NCBI GenBank assembly: GCA_937912125.1
Contig: CALDOK010000276.1
Coordinates: 1 to 61,379 of the forward strand
DNA length: 61,379 nucleotides
Origin: an uncultured Pseudomonadota bacterium
Lineage (GTDB): Bacteria > Myxococcota_A > UBA796 > JAFGLY01
Reading direction: 5' to 3'
The position numbers were made by a program, and so were the translations under genes. The notes under the pieces are model-generated. The model was not told where the DNA came from. It was given only the letters and a program-made list of their open reading frames with translations, and did no database searches. Positions 34,159-41,923 of this stretch are shown here, piece by piece (position 1 is the stretch's first letter; every line of letters begins with the position of its first letter).

Positions 34159-34596
34159 ATGAAGAAGGTCCTGTTCACCGCCCTCGCCGTCATCGGTCTC
34201 TCCGGCTGCGCCATGAAGGGCAGCCGCATCCCCGCCGCGAACATTCCGTTCGCCAAGGCCGACTACACCGTCATGGGCGAGACCACCGAAGAAGCCTGCG
34301 GCACCTACATCATCGGCATCGACTTCGCGCACCTGTTCAAGAACGAGGGCGCTGCGCCTCCGATGTCCATCATGGGCCTGATCATGAACGGCACCCCCGC
34401 GGGCGGCGCCGAAGAGTCTCGCGCGCTGTACCACGCCCTGGCCAAGATCCCCGAGGCCACCCACCTGCTGGACATCCGCACCGAAGCCGAGTTCAACGGC
34501 GTCGGCTTCCTGTTCCTGCCCCTGTTCGGCCAGCGCTGCGCCCGCGTCCACGCCCGTGGCGTCAAGATCGGCAGCCGCCCGAACCCCCAGCAGTAG
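34159..34596 (+). CDS. small lipoprotein, function unknown
   Basis: 145 residues from the ATG at 34159, with Shine-Dalgarno TGGAG. A classic signal is present, MKKVLFTALAVIGLSGCAM (lipobox LSGC). The mature part is a compact alpha/beta domain (DYTVMGETTEEACGTYIIGIDFAHLF...ALAKIPEATHLLDIRTEAEFNGVGFLFLPLFGQRCARVHARGVKI). The pattern 'Y-x-V-x-G-x-x-x-x-x-x-x-x-x-x-x-G-I-D' with a final 'C-x-x-V-x-x-x-x-V' recalls small TRL/DUF799-like lipoproteins, but I cannot assign it firmly. Two conserved-looking Cys may pair. It is followed by a good terminator at 34621-34648. Confidence 0.8.
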   Translation: MKKVLFTALAVIGLSGCAMKGSRIPAANIPFAKADYTVMGETTEEACGTYIIGIDFAHLFKNEGAAPPMSIMGLIMNGTPAGGAEESRALYHALAKIPEATHLLDIRTEAEFNGVGFLFLPLFGQRCARVHARGVKIGSRPNPQQ

Positions 34597-34620
34597 CGCC
34601 CGATACTGCCGTACCTCCAG

Positions 34621-34648
34621 GCCGGCCCTCGTCGAGAGGGTCGGCTTT
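34621..34648 (+). terminator. rho-independent terminator after the small lipoprotein
   Basis: Ten-pair stem with one G-T wobble (GCCGGCCCTC 34621-34630 / GAGGGTCGGC 34636-34645), five-base loop and TTT, between two convergent genes. Confidence 0.65.
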
Positions 34649-34662
34649 GGCGCGTCTGGGGG

Positions 34663-35469
34663 TCAGCGCGGCAGCTGCTCGTCCAGCCAGGTGGCCAGCT
34701 CCGCCTCGACGATGAGCTGGTAGTCCTGCAGCTGCACCGAGTTGGGGGAGTAGTAGAACTCCTGCTGGTGCTGCACGCCCACCTCGCCCCAGGTGAGCAC
34801 TTGACCCCCGGTGGCGTCGTGCAGGGCCCACAGCACCCGCAGCCGGGCGCCGGCGGGGCAGCCCAGGCTCTGGCCTACGAACCACCCCCCGTTGTGGGTG
34901 TAGTAGTGGACCACCATGGGCACCAGCACGGTGGCCGTGCCTGGGGGCAGATCCGGTAGCTCGGCCACGTCGAGGGGCTGGGGCTGCAGGTCGAAGCGGG
35001 GGAGGTTCTGGTTGTCCCGACCGTCGAAGTCGCCGGAACCGCGGGTTGGGACCCAGCGCGGGCTGGTGACGGCGCGCTCGATCCCGGTCTGGACAGGCTG
35101 CCAAGCCAGATCGTGCTCGGTGAGGAGCTGTGCGAAGGTGTCGGTCACCACCTGGCGGACCTGATCGGCGTACAGCTCCTGGTCTTTCAGCTCGACGCCG
35201 ACGGAGCGAACCTGGTTGTCCTCTTCCGGCATCACCTCGTAGCCGCCCGAGAACCAGATATTGCCGACGAAGTAGCCCTTCCCGAAGGCGTCCATGGGCT
35301 CGAGGCGATCGTGCTCGGCCAGCAGGATGGGGGCCGCCAGGGCGACGCTGGAGGGAGGGGCCGCCAAGGGGGGGCCAAGGGCCAGGTGCAGGTTCTTGGG
35401 GCCGCCGCAGGCCACCGCCGCGAGGCTGGCGCTGACGACGAGGGCGCGGGTGATGCTGGAGGTGCTCAT
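34663..35469 (-). CDS. exported lipoprotein, function unknown
   Basis: 268 residues. The ATG at 35469 overlaps the stop of the CMD-like gene (ATGA). The signal is MSTSSITRALVVSASLAAVAC with lipobox AVAC. The mature protein is mixed alpha/beta. Features seen: a segment with ELYADQVRQVVTDTFAQLL, a central ATVLVPMVVHYYTHNGGWFVG strand region, and RLRVLWALHDATGGQVLTWGEV. This resembles periplasmic proteins that assemble at the outer membrane, but no family is recognised. It is last in a five-gene minus-strand unit that also encodes two membrane proteins and an EamA transporter. Confidence 0.75.
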   Translation of the reverse strand: MSTSSITRALVVSASLAAVACGGPKNLHLALGPPLAAPPSSVALAAPILLAEHDRLEPMDAFGKGYFVGNIWFSGGYEVMPEEDNQVRSVGVELKDQELYADQVRQVVTDTFAQLLTEHDLAWQPVQTGIERAVTSPRWVPTRGSGDFDGRDNQNLPRFDLQPQPLDVAELPDLPPGTATVLVPMVVHYYTHNGGWFVGQSLGCPAGARLRVLWALHDATGGQVLTWGEVGVQHQQEFYYSPNSVQLQDYQLIVEAELATWLDEQLPR

Positions 35470-35837
35470 GGTGTGGGCTCCTTGGTGTGGGCCCGTTCCG
35501 CGAGCAGCAGGTCGAGGCTCTCCCAGGCGCGGCGCAGGTGGGGGATGACGATGGAGCCGCCGATGACCAAGCTGATCTGCAGCGTCTCCTCGACCTGCTC
35601 TCGGCTGGCGTCGAGGCTCACAGCGCGATCCAGGTGGTAGAAGACGCAGTCGTCGCAGCGAAGCACCAGTGAGCCCACCAACCCCATCAGCTCTTTGGTG
35701 AGCGGATCGAGGGCTCCTGGGCGGTAGCTCGCGCTGTCCAGGGCGAAGAAGCGCTGGATGCCCTTGCCGGCGTCCGCGAGGATGCGCTGGTTCATCACGT
35801 CGCGGTAGCGGCGGGCGTCGTCGAGCTTGGTGGCCAT
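35466..35837 (-). CDS. carboxymuconolactone decarboxylase (AhpD-like) family protein
   Basis: 123 residues, all-helical. The hallmark is CXXC followed by His in VLRCDDCVFYH, the redox-active site of AhpD-like alkylhydroperoxidases, and the downstream helix QVEETLQISLVIGGSIVIPHL. It probably acts as a cytoplasmic thiol-dependent peroxidase or related redox protein. The ATG lies nine bases after the EamA stop, and the gene overlaps the following lipoprotein gene by four bases. The true substrate cannot be told from sequence; many members of this family are unassigned. Confidence 0.88.
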   Translation of the reverse strand: MATKLDDARRYRDVMNQRILADAGKGIQRFFALDSASYRPGALDPLTKELMGLVGSLVLRCDDCVFYHLDRAVSLDASREQVEETLQISLVIGGSIVIPHLRRAWESLDLLLAERAHTKEPTP

Positions 35838-35846
35838 CTCTCGAGC

Positions 35847-36761
35847 CTATCGAGGCGGAGCCGGGTCGGGCAATGCGCCGCCTGTTCCCTCGGAGTCGTC
35901 TCTGGCTGGCTGGAGGGCGAGCAGGGCCGTTCCCGCGACCACCACCAGGATGCCCAGGCCGTGGAGCGGCCGGATGCGCTCGGAGAACAGCGCCAGGGCT
36001 CCCAGGATGGGCAGGATGTTGCTGATGATGGTGACCACGGGCCCGACCACCGCGGCCCGGCCGTTGGCGAAGGCCGTCTGGTAGAAGACCCCCGCAGCCA
36101 CGTTGGCCGCCAGGATGGACCAGATGGGCCAGTCGGTGGCCAGGCTCTGCCACACGGCCAGGCGGTCCAGATCGAAGCTGCCCCCCACCTCGTCGAGCAC
36201 CCGCTGGGTGAGCACCTTGCCCAGCATGTTGGCCAGGCCGTAGATCAGGCCCGCCGCCAAGCTCAGGGTCAGCTCCGCGGACAGGGACAGGCGCCGCAGC
36301 AGCAGGGAGGCCAGCGCCAGCGCAGAGACCACCACCACGAAGATGGCGAGGGGCAGGGGGGCGGGCAGTGTGGAGGTGTGGCTGCCCCCCGCGACGCCCA
36401 CCAGGATCACCCCCAGCAGGATCAGGCCGATGCCTGTCCACTCCATCCTGCCCAGGCGCTCCCCGAGGAAGCCGACGCCCACCCCGGCTGCCACGACGCC
36501 GGTCAGGCACACCACAGGCTGGACCACGGTGATGTCGCCGCGCCCAAGGGCCATCCCGAACAGGGCCATGCCGGCGAGCATCCCCAGCAGGCCCAGCGCC
36601 CAGGCGCGGTTCACCAGCAGGGTGCGCAGCACCACGGGCAGCTGGCGGACGAGGTTGCGGAGGGTGATCTTCGGGAAGGATGCGGCCATGCCCTGCTTCT
36701 GCAGGGCGGTGCCGACGCCCCAGAAGAGGCTGGCGACGACAGCGAGGAGGACGGCGTTCAT
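35847..36761 (-). CDS. EamA/DMT-superfamily transporter
   Basis: 304 residues with ten hydrophobic helices in two repeats. Each repeat ends in the pattern typical of drug/metabolite transporters: GMALGRGDITVVQPVVCLTGVV in the first half and TAFANGRAAVVGPVVTIISNILPILGA in the second, the latter followed by SERIRPLHGLGILVVVAGTALL. It probably exports or imports a small metabolite across the inner membrane. Start ATG at 36761, 13 bp after the preceding gene. The substrate is unknown. Confidence 0.88.
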   Translation of the reverse strand: MNAVLLAVVASLFWGVGTALQKQGMAASFPKITLRNLVRQLPVVLRTLLVNRAWALGLLGMLAGMALFGMALGRGDITVVQPVVCLTGVVAAGVGVGFLGERLGRMEWTGIGLILLGVILVGVAGGSHTSTLPAPLPLAIFVVVVSALALASLLLRRLSLSAELTLSLAAGLIYGLANMLGKVLTQRVLDEVGGSFDLDRLAVWQSLATDWPIWSILAANVAAGVFYQTAFANGRAAVVGPVVTIISNILPILGALALFSERIRPLHGLGILVVVAGTALLALQPARDDSEGTGGALPDPAPPR

Positions 36762-36774
36762 GGGCGATCCGGGG

Positions 36775-37311
36775 TCATTTTTCGTCGACAGGGGGCGGGA
36801 GCTCTGGCCAGTCTGTCACGCTCGGCCAGCGCCGCTTGGCCAGGGAGAGCCGCCTGTGCGCCTCGACCAGGAGCTCGGCCTCTGCGAGCCGCTCGATGGC
36901 CGCGCGGGCTTCGAGGGCCGAGTGGCCGGGGGACTCCTCGAGCTCGCGCTGCATGCGCAGGCGCTGGTCTGCGTGGCGACCGCTGGCTTCGAGGGCCGCG
37001 AGGGCCTCGAGGGCCAGGGCCTTGCGACCCAGGCGCATGGCCTCCTGGGCCACGGCCAGCTGTCCGGAGGGGTTGTTGTGGACCAGATCCAGCGCCTCGT
37101 CCTCGAGCCGCTGGCGATCCTCCAGCCGACGGTAGGGGATCAGGCGCAGGCGCTTGCGCGCCTTGCCCGTGCGGTGGGATCGGCGGATGGTGGGGAACAA
37201 CAGCGCCCCAAGGGCCAGAAAGAAGACCGGCCCCATCCAGGCCTGCAGGTGGATGCCCGTGATGGTGAGGAAGGTCTCGACCAGCTCTTTGATGATGTTG
37301 AAGCGGCCCAT
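36775..37311 (-). CDS. single-pass membrane protein with helical cytoplasmic tail
   Basis: 178 residues. One transmembrane helix (about 22-42, HLQAWMGPVFFLALGALLF) is followed by a strongly basic stretch (RRSHRTGKARKRLRLIPYRR) that fixes the tail in the cytoplasm. About 120 residues of Ala/Leu/Glu-rich helices follow, with a TPR- or HEAT-like rhythm (AVAQEAMRLGRKALALEALAALEA...LAEAELLVEAHRRLSLAKRRW). No family is recognised. It lies 15 bp after one membrane-protein gene and 13 bp before EamA, so it is co-transcribed. Confidence 0.75.
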   Translation of the reverse strand: MGRFNIIKELVETFLTITGIHLQAWMGPVFFLALGALLFPTIRRSHRTGKARKRLRLIPYRRLEDRQRLEDEALDLVHNNPSGQLAVAQEAMRLGRKALALEALAALEASGRHADQRLRMQRELEESPGHSALEARAAIERLAEAELLVEAHRRLSLAKRRWPSVTDWPELPPPVDEK

Positions 37312-37326
37312 GGAGTCCTGCTGGGA

Positions 37327-38238
37327 TCAGCTGTGCAGGGACCAGAGATCGTCAGACTCCGCGCTGGTCCGGGTCGCCAGCAGGTAGGCCTCGGTGCGCG
37401 CCGTGTCGACGATGGCGCGGGTGAGGAAGATACCCACGCAGCACAGACACATGCCGAGCATCCAGACCACGCCCGTGACCAGCAGGTAGAGCAACATCCA
37501 CAGGCGGTTGCCCCGGGCCAGGTCCCAGGAGTGCTCCACCGCGCCGAGGATGGGTTGCCCGTCCAGCGCTACGGCATGGTTTCCGAAGTAGAGGCCCAGC
37601 CAGACATAGAGGTAGGCCGGAACGAAGAGCCCCAGCCCGACGAGCCCAGCCACCGCGTACAGGGACGGGCTGGTCACCAGGTAGCCGACGCCCGCGATGG
37701 CGACGCCGGGCAGCACCGCCAGCAGCGCGATGCCGGTGAGGATCAAGCCTGCAGCGACCTTGAAGCCCATCATGCGCAGGAAGACGTCGGCCCCTCCGAA
37801 CAGGGTGCCGAAGCTGCCGCCCCCCGTGCGCAGGACCTCCTCGTGGAGCCTGAGGTAGCCCCCGTGGACCCAGGAGCGGAAGGCCAGCACCATCAGCCCG
37901 CAGACCAAGCCGATGCCCAGCACCAGGACCACGATCGCCACGATGATGGCCAGCTCGGTGGCGCCGATGTTGCCCGTCAGGCTGGCGGGGTCGAAGCCGG
38001 TCAGCTCGCCGACTCGCGCGCCCATGCCCTGCCAGTCCTGGCTCTCCCAGCTGTCGTAGTCATCCCAAGGATCGCCGCCCCCGCTCCCCCCGGAGCCACC
38101 ACCGTTGCCGCCGCTGTTTTCGGTGCACTGCATCAGCACGGCCCCCAGCAACAGTGGCCAGGGAGCGGCCTCGAGCGCCTTCAGGCCCGTGGCGAGGCTC
38201 CGCGAGATGTCGAAGGCCTGTTGGAAGGAACGTGGCAC
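37327..38238 (-). CDS. polytopic membrane protein, DUF-type
   Basis: 303 residues from a GTG. After the first 40 residues comes a Gly/Ser-rich insert (SGGNGGGSGGSGGG) and an acidic Trp/Asp stretch. Five to six hydrophobic helices follow (IVAIVVLVLGIGLVCGLMVL, AAGLILTGIALLAVLPGVAI, LYAVAGLVGLGLFVPAYLYV, MLLYLLVTGVVWMLGMCLCC). The segment VALDGQPILGAVEHSWDLARGN resembles the loop conserved in membrane proteins annotated as 'glycerophosphoryl diester phosphodiesterase membrane domain' or DUF975-like. Function unknown. First gene of the minus-strand unit, divergent from the pilin. Confidence 0.75.
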   Translation of the reverse strand: MPRSFQQAFDISRSLATGLKALEAAPWPLLLGAVLMQCTENSGGNGGGSGGSGGGDPWDDYDSWESQDWQGMGARVGELTGFDPASLTGNIGATELAIIVAIVVLVLGIGLVCGLMVLAFRSWVHGGYLRLHEEVLRTGGGSFGTLFGGADVFLRMMGFKVAAGLILTGIALLAVLPGVAIAGVGYLVTSPSLYAVAGLVGLGLFVPAYLYVWLGLYFGNHAVALDGQPILGAVEHSWDLARGNRLWMLLYLLVTGVVWMLGMCLCCVGIFLTRAIVDTARTEAYLLATRTSAESDDLWSLHS

Positions 38239-38332
38239 AGTGCACCGGGCGTCTACGAGGGGGGCGCGGCAGCGCGGACGCTCCAGGGTGGGAGCGTGTG
38301 GACCCTAACGCACACTCTCCCCAGAGCACCCC

Positions 38333-38361
38333 TTGCGGCGGCGGTCCATCCCGTGGATACT
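38333..38361 (+). promoter_or_regulatory. candidate promoter of the pilin gene
   Basis: TTGCGG (38333-38338), 17 bases, GATACT (38356-38361), placing the start site some 25 bases before the TTG codon. Two small hairpins lie just upstream (38285-38295 region and GTGTG/CACAC at 38296-38315). Confidence 0.35.
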
Positions 38362-38393
38362 GTCCCCCTGTTCGAGTCGTCCAAGGGGCAAGC

Positions 38394-38879
38394 TTGGAGC
38401 AGCGCAAGACCCGGGACCAGGCCAGCGCCAGGCAGGCCTTCACACTGGTTGAGTTGATGATCGTCGTCGCGATCATCGGCATCCTCGCCAGCGTGGCGGT
38501 GCCCAACTACTCGGTGTTCGTGCTGCGGGCCAAGAAGTCCGAGGCCTATGTGTGCCTCGACGGCATTCGCACCGCCGAGTACGCCTACGAGGCGGCCTTC
38601 GACACCTTCCTGGATGCGCCCGCCAACCCCGCCGGCTCGCTCGACAAGACCGCTCGGCACTGGGATCTCTCGCAGCCCAACTGGCACACCCTCAACTGGG
38701 AGCCCACCGGCGCGGTGCGGTGCTCGTACCAGATCGAGACCTACGACGGGGACTCCTGGTTCAGAGCCGACGCCTTCTGCGACCTCGATGGCGACGAGCA
38801 GGTCGCTCTGATCCACCTCTACTCGTGGAACAGCGGCGGTCCAGGCACGTTCTACGAGCCCTACCCCGAGCGCTACTGA
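38394..38879 (+). CDS. type IV pilin-like protein (prepilin)
   Basis: 161 residues from the TTG at 38394 (Shine-Dalgarno AAGGGG). A 15-residue charged leader precedes the prepilin peptidase site QA/FTLVELMIVVAI; Glu5 of the mature chain is present, and the -1 residue is Ala instead of the usual Gly. The hydrophobic N-terminal helix and PNYSVFVLRAKKSEAY follow, then a head domain with LNWEPTGAVRCSYQIE and DLDGDEQVALIHLYSWN. It is assembled into, or at the base of, a type IV pilus or a type II-like pseudopilus. No pilus machinery genes are adjacent. The last seven bases overlap the convergent recombinase-like gene. Its head domain is duplicated in the lipoprotein at 33247-33708. Confidence 0.85.
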   Translation: MEQRKTRDQASARQAFTLVELMIVVAIIGILASVAVPNYSVFVLRAKKSEAYVCLDGIRTAEYAYEAAFDTFLDAPANPAGSLDKTARHWDLSQPNWHTLNWEPTGAVRCSYQIETYDGDSWFRADAFCDLDGDEQVALIHLYSWNSGGPGTFYEPYPERY

Positions 38880-40768
38880 GCGACGCCGGCTTCCACCTTG
38901 GGGGCCCGGCACTCCGCGATGGGGAGCCCACCGGGGACCATCAGCATGATGGTCTCGTTGAGGGCTGGCTGCAAGCGCGCGGCCATGGAGGCGCAGAGCT
39001 CTGCGGCCAGCTGTTTGTCGTGGGAGCCGGCCCATTCCGGGCGCGTGACCCCGATCCAGCCGCCCGGCACCTCGTGCAGCTCCAGCAGCTGCTCGACCAG
39101 GCCTTGGGTCTCTACCTGGTTCTCGTACTGCGAGGCCGTGGGTGAGGCGGGCTGGAAGAGGATGGCGATCAGCGCAGCGCCCACCAGCAGGAAGCCGTAC
39201 AGCAGCCAGTTCGGCCTGCTGGGAGGGCGCACGCTCAGCGCGAGCGGCTCGTGCTCGTGCATGCTGGCCCGCAGCGCCTTGCCCAGGTCCTGGGACTCGC
39301 TGGCGGCCTGGTCTTTCTGGCGCCTGATGAGGGCGCTCATGCGGGCGAAGAGGCTGGGCTGGTCTGCGGGTCGGTCGGGCCGCGCTTCGGCGATCCGGTC
39401 CTTGAGGGAGCCCGCCAGGCGCCCCAGGGAGCGGGCCCGGTGCTTGAGCCCCGGTGTAAACGCGACCTCTTCCAGCAGGTCGCGGATCTCGAGCGTGCCG
39501 TCGACGTGGGGGAAGATCCCATACTCGGCGGTGGGTGGCAGGCAGGCCTGCACCACCCGGCGTCTGAGGCCGAAGTCTGCCTTCTCCACGGGCTGAGCGC
39601 TGCGATTACCGAAGGCCACCAGCTCTTCCACCGCCTTGGACAGAGGCGCCAGCTTGTTGTCCGAGCCGGCGTCGTTGTTCAGCTCTTCTTCGAGCTTGCG
39701 GCGTTCGGTGCGGATCTCGTCCAGGCGGTGGCGGGCCGCTCCCTCGGAGATCCGGTCCTGGGATCGCAGCCCGAGCACCTCGATCTCATCCCGCTCGATG
39801 CGCTCGAGGCGAGAACGGATCTGCGCCTTGCGGCTCTGGCCGCCGGCGGCGCCCTTGGCCGCGGCTTCGCGCAGGATCTCCAGGGCCAGCTGGGGGTCCT
39901 CGAGCCGCAGAGAGATCCTGGACCACACCCCCCCGTCTACGGACTCCACAGGGAAGAACACCTCGGGCTGGGACTCGGTGGGAGGGTGGAGGTGCTTGTT
40001 CGCGCAGGCGTAGTAGAGGTGGCGCTCGTGCCCCAAGCTCTGGATGGTCAGGGCCTGGGCGCAGGTGGGGCAGAAGATGTGCCCTTCGCAGAGGGCGGAG
40101 AAGCGCAGGCCCGGGCGTGCGCGCTGAGGGGCGGGGGACGGCGCGGCACCGCGGGTGTGCGCAGCGGGCGCGCTGGCCCCCTTGGGTGCAACGGGTCGCC
40201 CCAAGGGCTGAGGGCCCCTGGGCAGCTCGATGGAGGGGGGGCGTTGGGCGCCGCCGTCCCAGCTGGGGGCGGTGCTGGTGGAGACGGGGGGCGGGGTGGG
40301 AGCACCCGCGGAGCCGTGAGCCCTGGGCGTCGTGGAGCTTGCAGGCCGGCGGTGGGGCTGGCCGGCGCGCTGGCGCTCGCTGCTGCGCCCGCCTCCCTCG
40401 CTGGCGGGATCGGCCACGAGCCCCGTGGTGTCCACCATGATGGCGCGTCCCTGGTAGATCAGCTCGACCACCGCGGAGTGCCAGTCGGGATCACCCTCGC
40501 GCACGAGCCGGCCTAGCTCGTACACCCGCAGCTCGTCGAAGGTGCGGGCCTCGCAGTGGGACCGCAGCCGCATGAACAGCGGGCTGTGCTTGGTCAGGCC
40601 CTTGGCTGCGCCGGGATTCTCCTCGATGTGGTCGATGAGCATGCCCGGGCGCGCGTCGCGCAGCGACTCGAGGGCCATGCGCTGGACCTCGAGTGAATCG
40701 ACCTCGTCCCGATCGCGCGGAACCAGGACAAGTTCGATGAACCTGGGAAGGGAGTCGCTCACATCCAC
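38873..40768 (-). CDS. membrane-anchored protein derived from a serine recombinase, catalytic Ser lost
   Basis: 631 residues from a GTG. Residues 10-122 follow the resolvase fold in order: LVLVPRDRDEVDSLEVQ (where active enzymes have YxRvStdrqd-SlevQ), IEENPGAAKGLTKHSPLF (the 'GxSA...RP' segment), FDELRVYELGRLVRE (the 'DRLxR' helix, here GRLVR) and LIYQGRAIMVDTTGLV. No Ser occupies the nucleophile position. A Pro/Ser/Ala-rich linker (123-225) replaces the recombinase DNA-binding domain. A zinc ribbon follows (CPTC at 233-236, YYAC at 252-255), then the coiled coil (about 312-365) and the C-terminal region of large serine recombinases. A transmembrane helix (about 520-538) and a 90-residue outer domain follow. 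It cannot recombine DNA as such and may be a DNA- or protein-binding membrane scaffold. Confidence 0.78.
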   Translation of the reverse strand: MDVSDSLPRFIELVLVPRDRDEVDSLEVQRMALESLRDARPGMLIDHIEENPGAAKGLTKHSPLFMRLRSHCEARTFDELRVYELGRLVREGDPDWHSAVVELIYQGRAIMVDTTGLVADPASEGGGRSSERQRAGQPHRRPASSTTPRAHGSAGAPTPPPVSTSTAPSWDGGAQRPPSIELPRGPQPLGRPVAPKGASAPAAHTRGAAPSPAPQRARPGLRFSALCEGHIFCPTCAQALTIQSLGHERHLYYACANKHLHPPTESQPEVFFPVESVDGGVWSRISLRLEDPQLALEILREAAAKGAAGGQSRKAQIRSRLERIERDEIEVLGLRSQDRISEGAARHRLDEIRTERRKLEEELNNDAGSDNKLAPLSKAVEELVAFGNRSAQPVEKADFGLRRRVVQACLPPTAEYGIFPHVDGTLEIRDLLEEVAFTPGLKHRARSLGRLAGSLKDRIAEARPDRPADQPSLFARMSALIRRQKDQAASESQDLGKALRASMHEHEPLALSVRPPSRPNWLLYGFLLVGAALIAILFQPASPTASQYENQVETQGLVEQLLELHEVPGGWIGVTRPEWAGSHDKQLAAELCASMAARLQPALNETIMLMVPGGLPIAECRAPKVEAGVAQ

Positions 40769-40790
40769 CCGCGGGTACGCGGCCTCGGCG

Positions 40791-40820
40791 ATACTACAAG
40801 AACAAGGTGTGGTGCGGCAA
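40791..40820 (-). promoter_or_regulatory. promoter of the recombinase-like membrane protein gene
   Basis: On the minus strand: TTGCCG (40815-40820), 18 bases, TAGTAT (40791-40796), leaving a leader of about 15 bases before the GTG at 40768. The gene is thus likely transcribed independently of the radical SAM pair. Confidence 0.5.
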
Positions 40821-40831
40821 GCGTAGGCGGA

Positions 40832-41923
40832 TCAGTCCGCCGAGGCCGACCCGATGCAGCCACCGTAGAGCCTGGAGAGGATGTGGATGCTCGCCTGGAG
40901 GCAGCCCGGGCAGGATGACACCCGCTCCCTGCCGGCTCGAGCCCGAGGCCCGTTCCAGATCTCGGCGATGGTCTGCTCGCGCACGTTGCCGATTTGGGAG
41001 TGGTCCACCCCGCAGATGATGATCTCACCATCGGGCAGCATGTAGAGGATGTCCTTGAGGCAGCGGCAGCGGAAGCGGAGGCTGCCCTGCAGGATCTCCT
41101 TGCGAAACACATCGCCGGTGATGAATCGGCCGACGGCGTGATCGATACGCGGCAGCTGCAGGCGCGTGCCGACCTCCTGGTCCTCGAGGGCGCGGATAGC
41201 GCGGCTTGGATCCTGCAGAAGCACGAAGTGCTGCGGGTTCTCGGCCGGCGAGGTGCTGCCGTCGAGGAAGGGGCTGACGTTCACGCCGGGGATCAGGTCC
41301 GCGCCGAAGGAGGCAGCGTAGGCCTTCATGCCCTCGATCTCGCCGAATGAATGATCCGTGATGGAGAAGTTGATGCCCATGTGGAAGCCGAGCTCGCGGC
41401 GAAGCGGCGCGAGGGCCTCGAGGGTGCGGGTGGCCATGGCCCAGCTGCCTGGGACGCCCCGCTGGCGGTCGTGGGTGGCCTCGAGCCCGTCGACGGACAC
41501 GCGCAGCTGCAGCCCAGGCCAGCCCACACGGCGCACGGCCTCGATGATGGCGTCGGTCTGAGTGCCGTTGGTGGTGAGCTGCACGATGTAGGGGTCCACG
41601 ACCCGTCGCAGCTCGGCCAGGATGTCGGCCATGTCCGGGCGGGTGAAGGGTTCTCCTCCCAGGAGCTTCACGATGTCGAGAGACCGGAGCTGCGGCAGCA
41701 ACTCGAACCACTCGCGGGTGCTCAGATCGCGCTCGGCGGGCACCTCCCAGGCCCCGCAGGAGACGCAACGCATGTTGCAGCGGAAGGTGGTGAGCAGGTA
41801 GCCGACGTGGGGCATCGGCGCCCAGCTGGGGCGCAGCCGATCCATGGTGGCGCTGGTGGCCATGTTGCCCCAGGCGCGGGCCCGCTGCCGGACGGTCCGG
41901 AGGTGCTTGTCGGAGACCTTCAC
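40832..41923 (-). CDS. radical SAM protein with SPASM-like C-terminal cysteines
   Basis: 363 residues. The GTG start overlaps the stop of the upstream radical SAM gene (GTGA). The cluster motif is CNMRCVSC (C49, C53, C56) and the SAM motif LLGGEPF. The C-terminal region has FRCRCLKD, IIICGVDH and SSCPGCLQ, seven or so cysteines with the spread of a SPASM or twitch domain that binds auxiliary clusters. The segment IGNVREQTIAEIWNG is the usual 'G-x-I-x-x-x-x-x-x-x-I-W' of SPASM proteins. The substrate is unknown: peptides, sugars and nucleotides are all used by relatives. It works next to, and probably with, the B12-type partner encoded upstream. Confidence 0.88.
   Translation of the reverse strand: MKVSDKHLRTVRQRARAWGNMATSATMDRLRPSWAPMPHVGYLLTTFRCNMRCVSCGAWEVPAERDLSTREWFELLPQLRSLDIVKLLGGEPFTRPDMADILAELRRVVDPYIVQLTTNGTQTDAIIEAVRRVGWPGLQLRVSVDGLEATHDRQRGVPGSWAMATRTLEALAPLRRELGFHMGINFSITDHSFGEIEGMKAYAASFGADLIPGVNVSPFLDGSTSPAENPQHFVLLQDPSRAIRALEDQEVGTRLQLPRIDHAVGRFITGDVFRKEILQGSLRFRCRCLKDILYMLPDGEIIICGVDHSQIGNVREQTIAEIWNGPRARAGRERVSSCPGCLQASIHILSRLYGGCIGSASAD

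Noticed and set aside
38873..40768. Intact integrase of a mobile element
   Set aside because: The catalytic serine and the DNA-binding domain are missing, a transmembrane helix is present, and no att-like repeats or cargo genes flank it.
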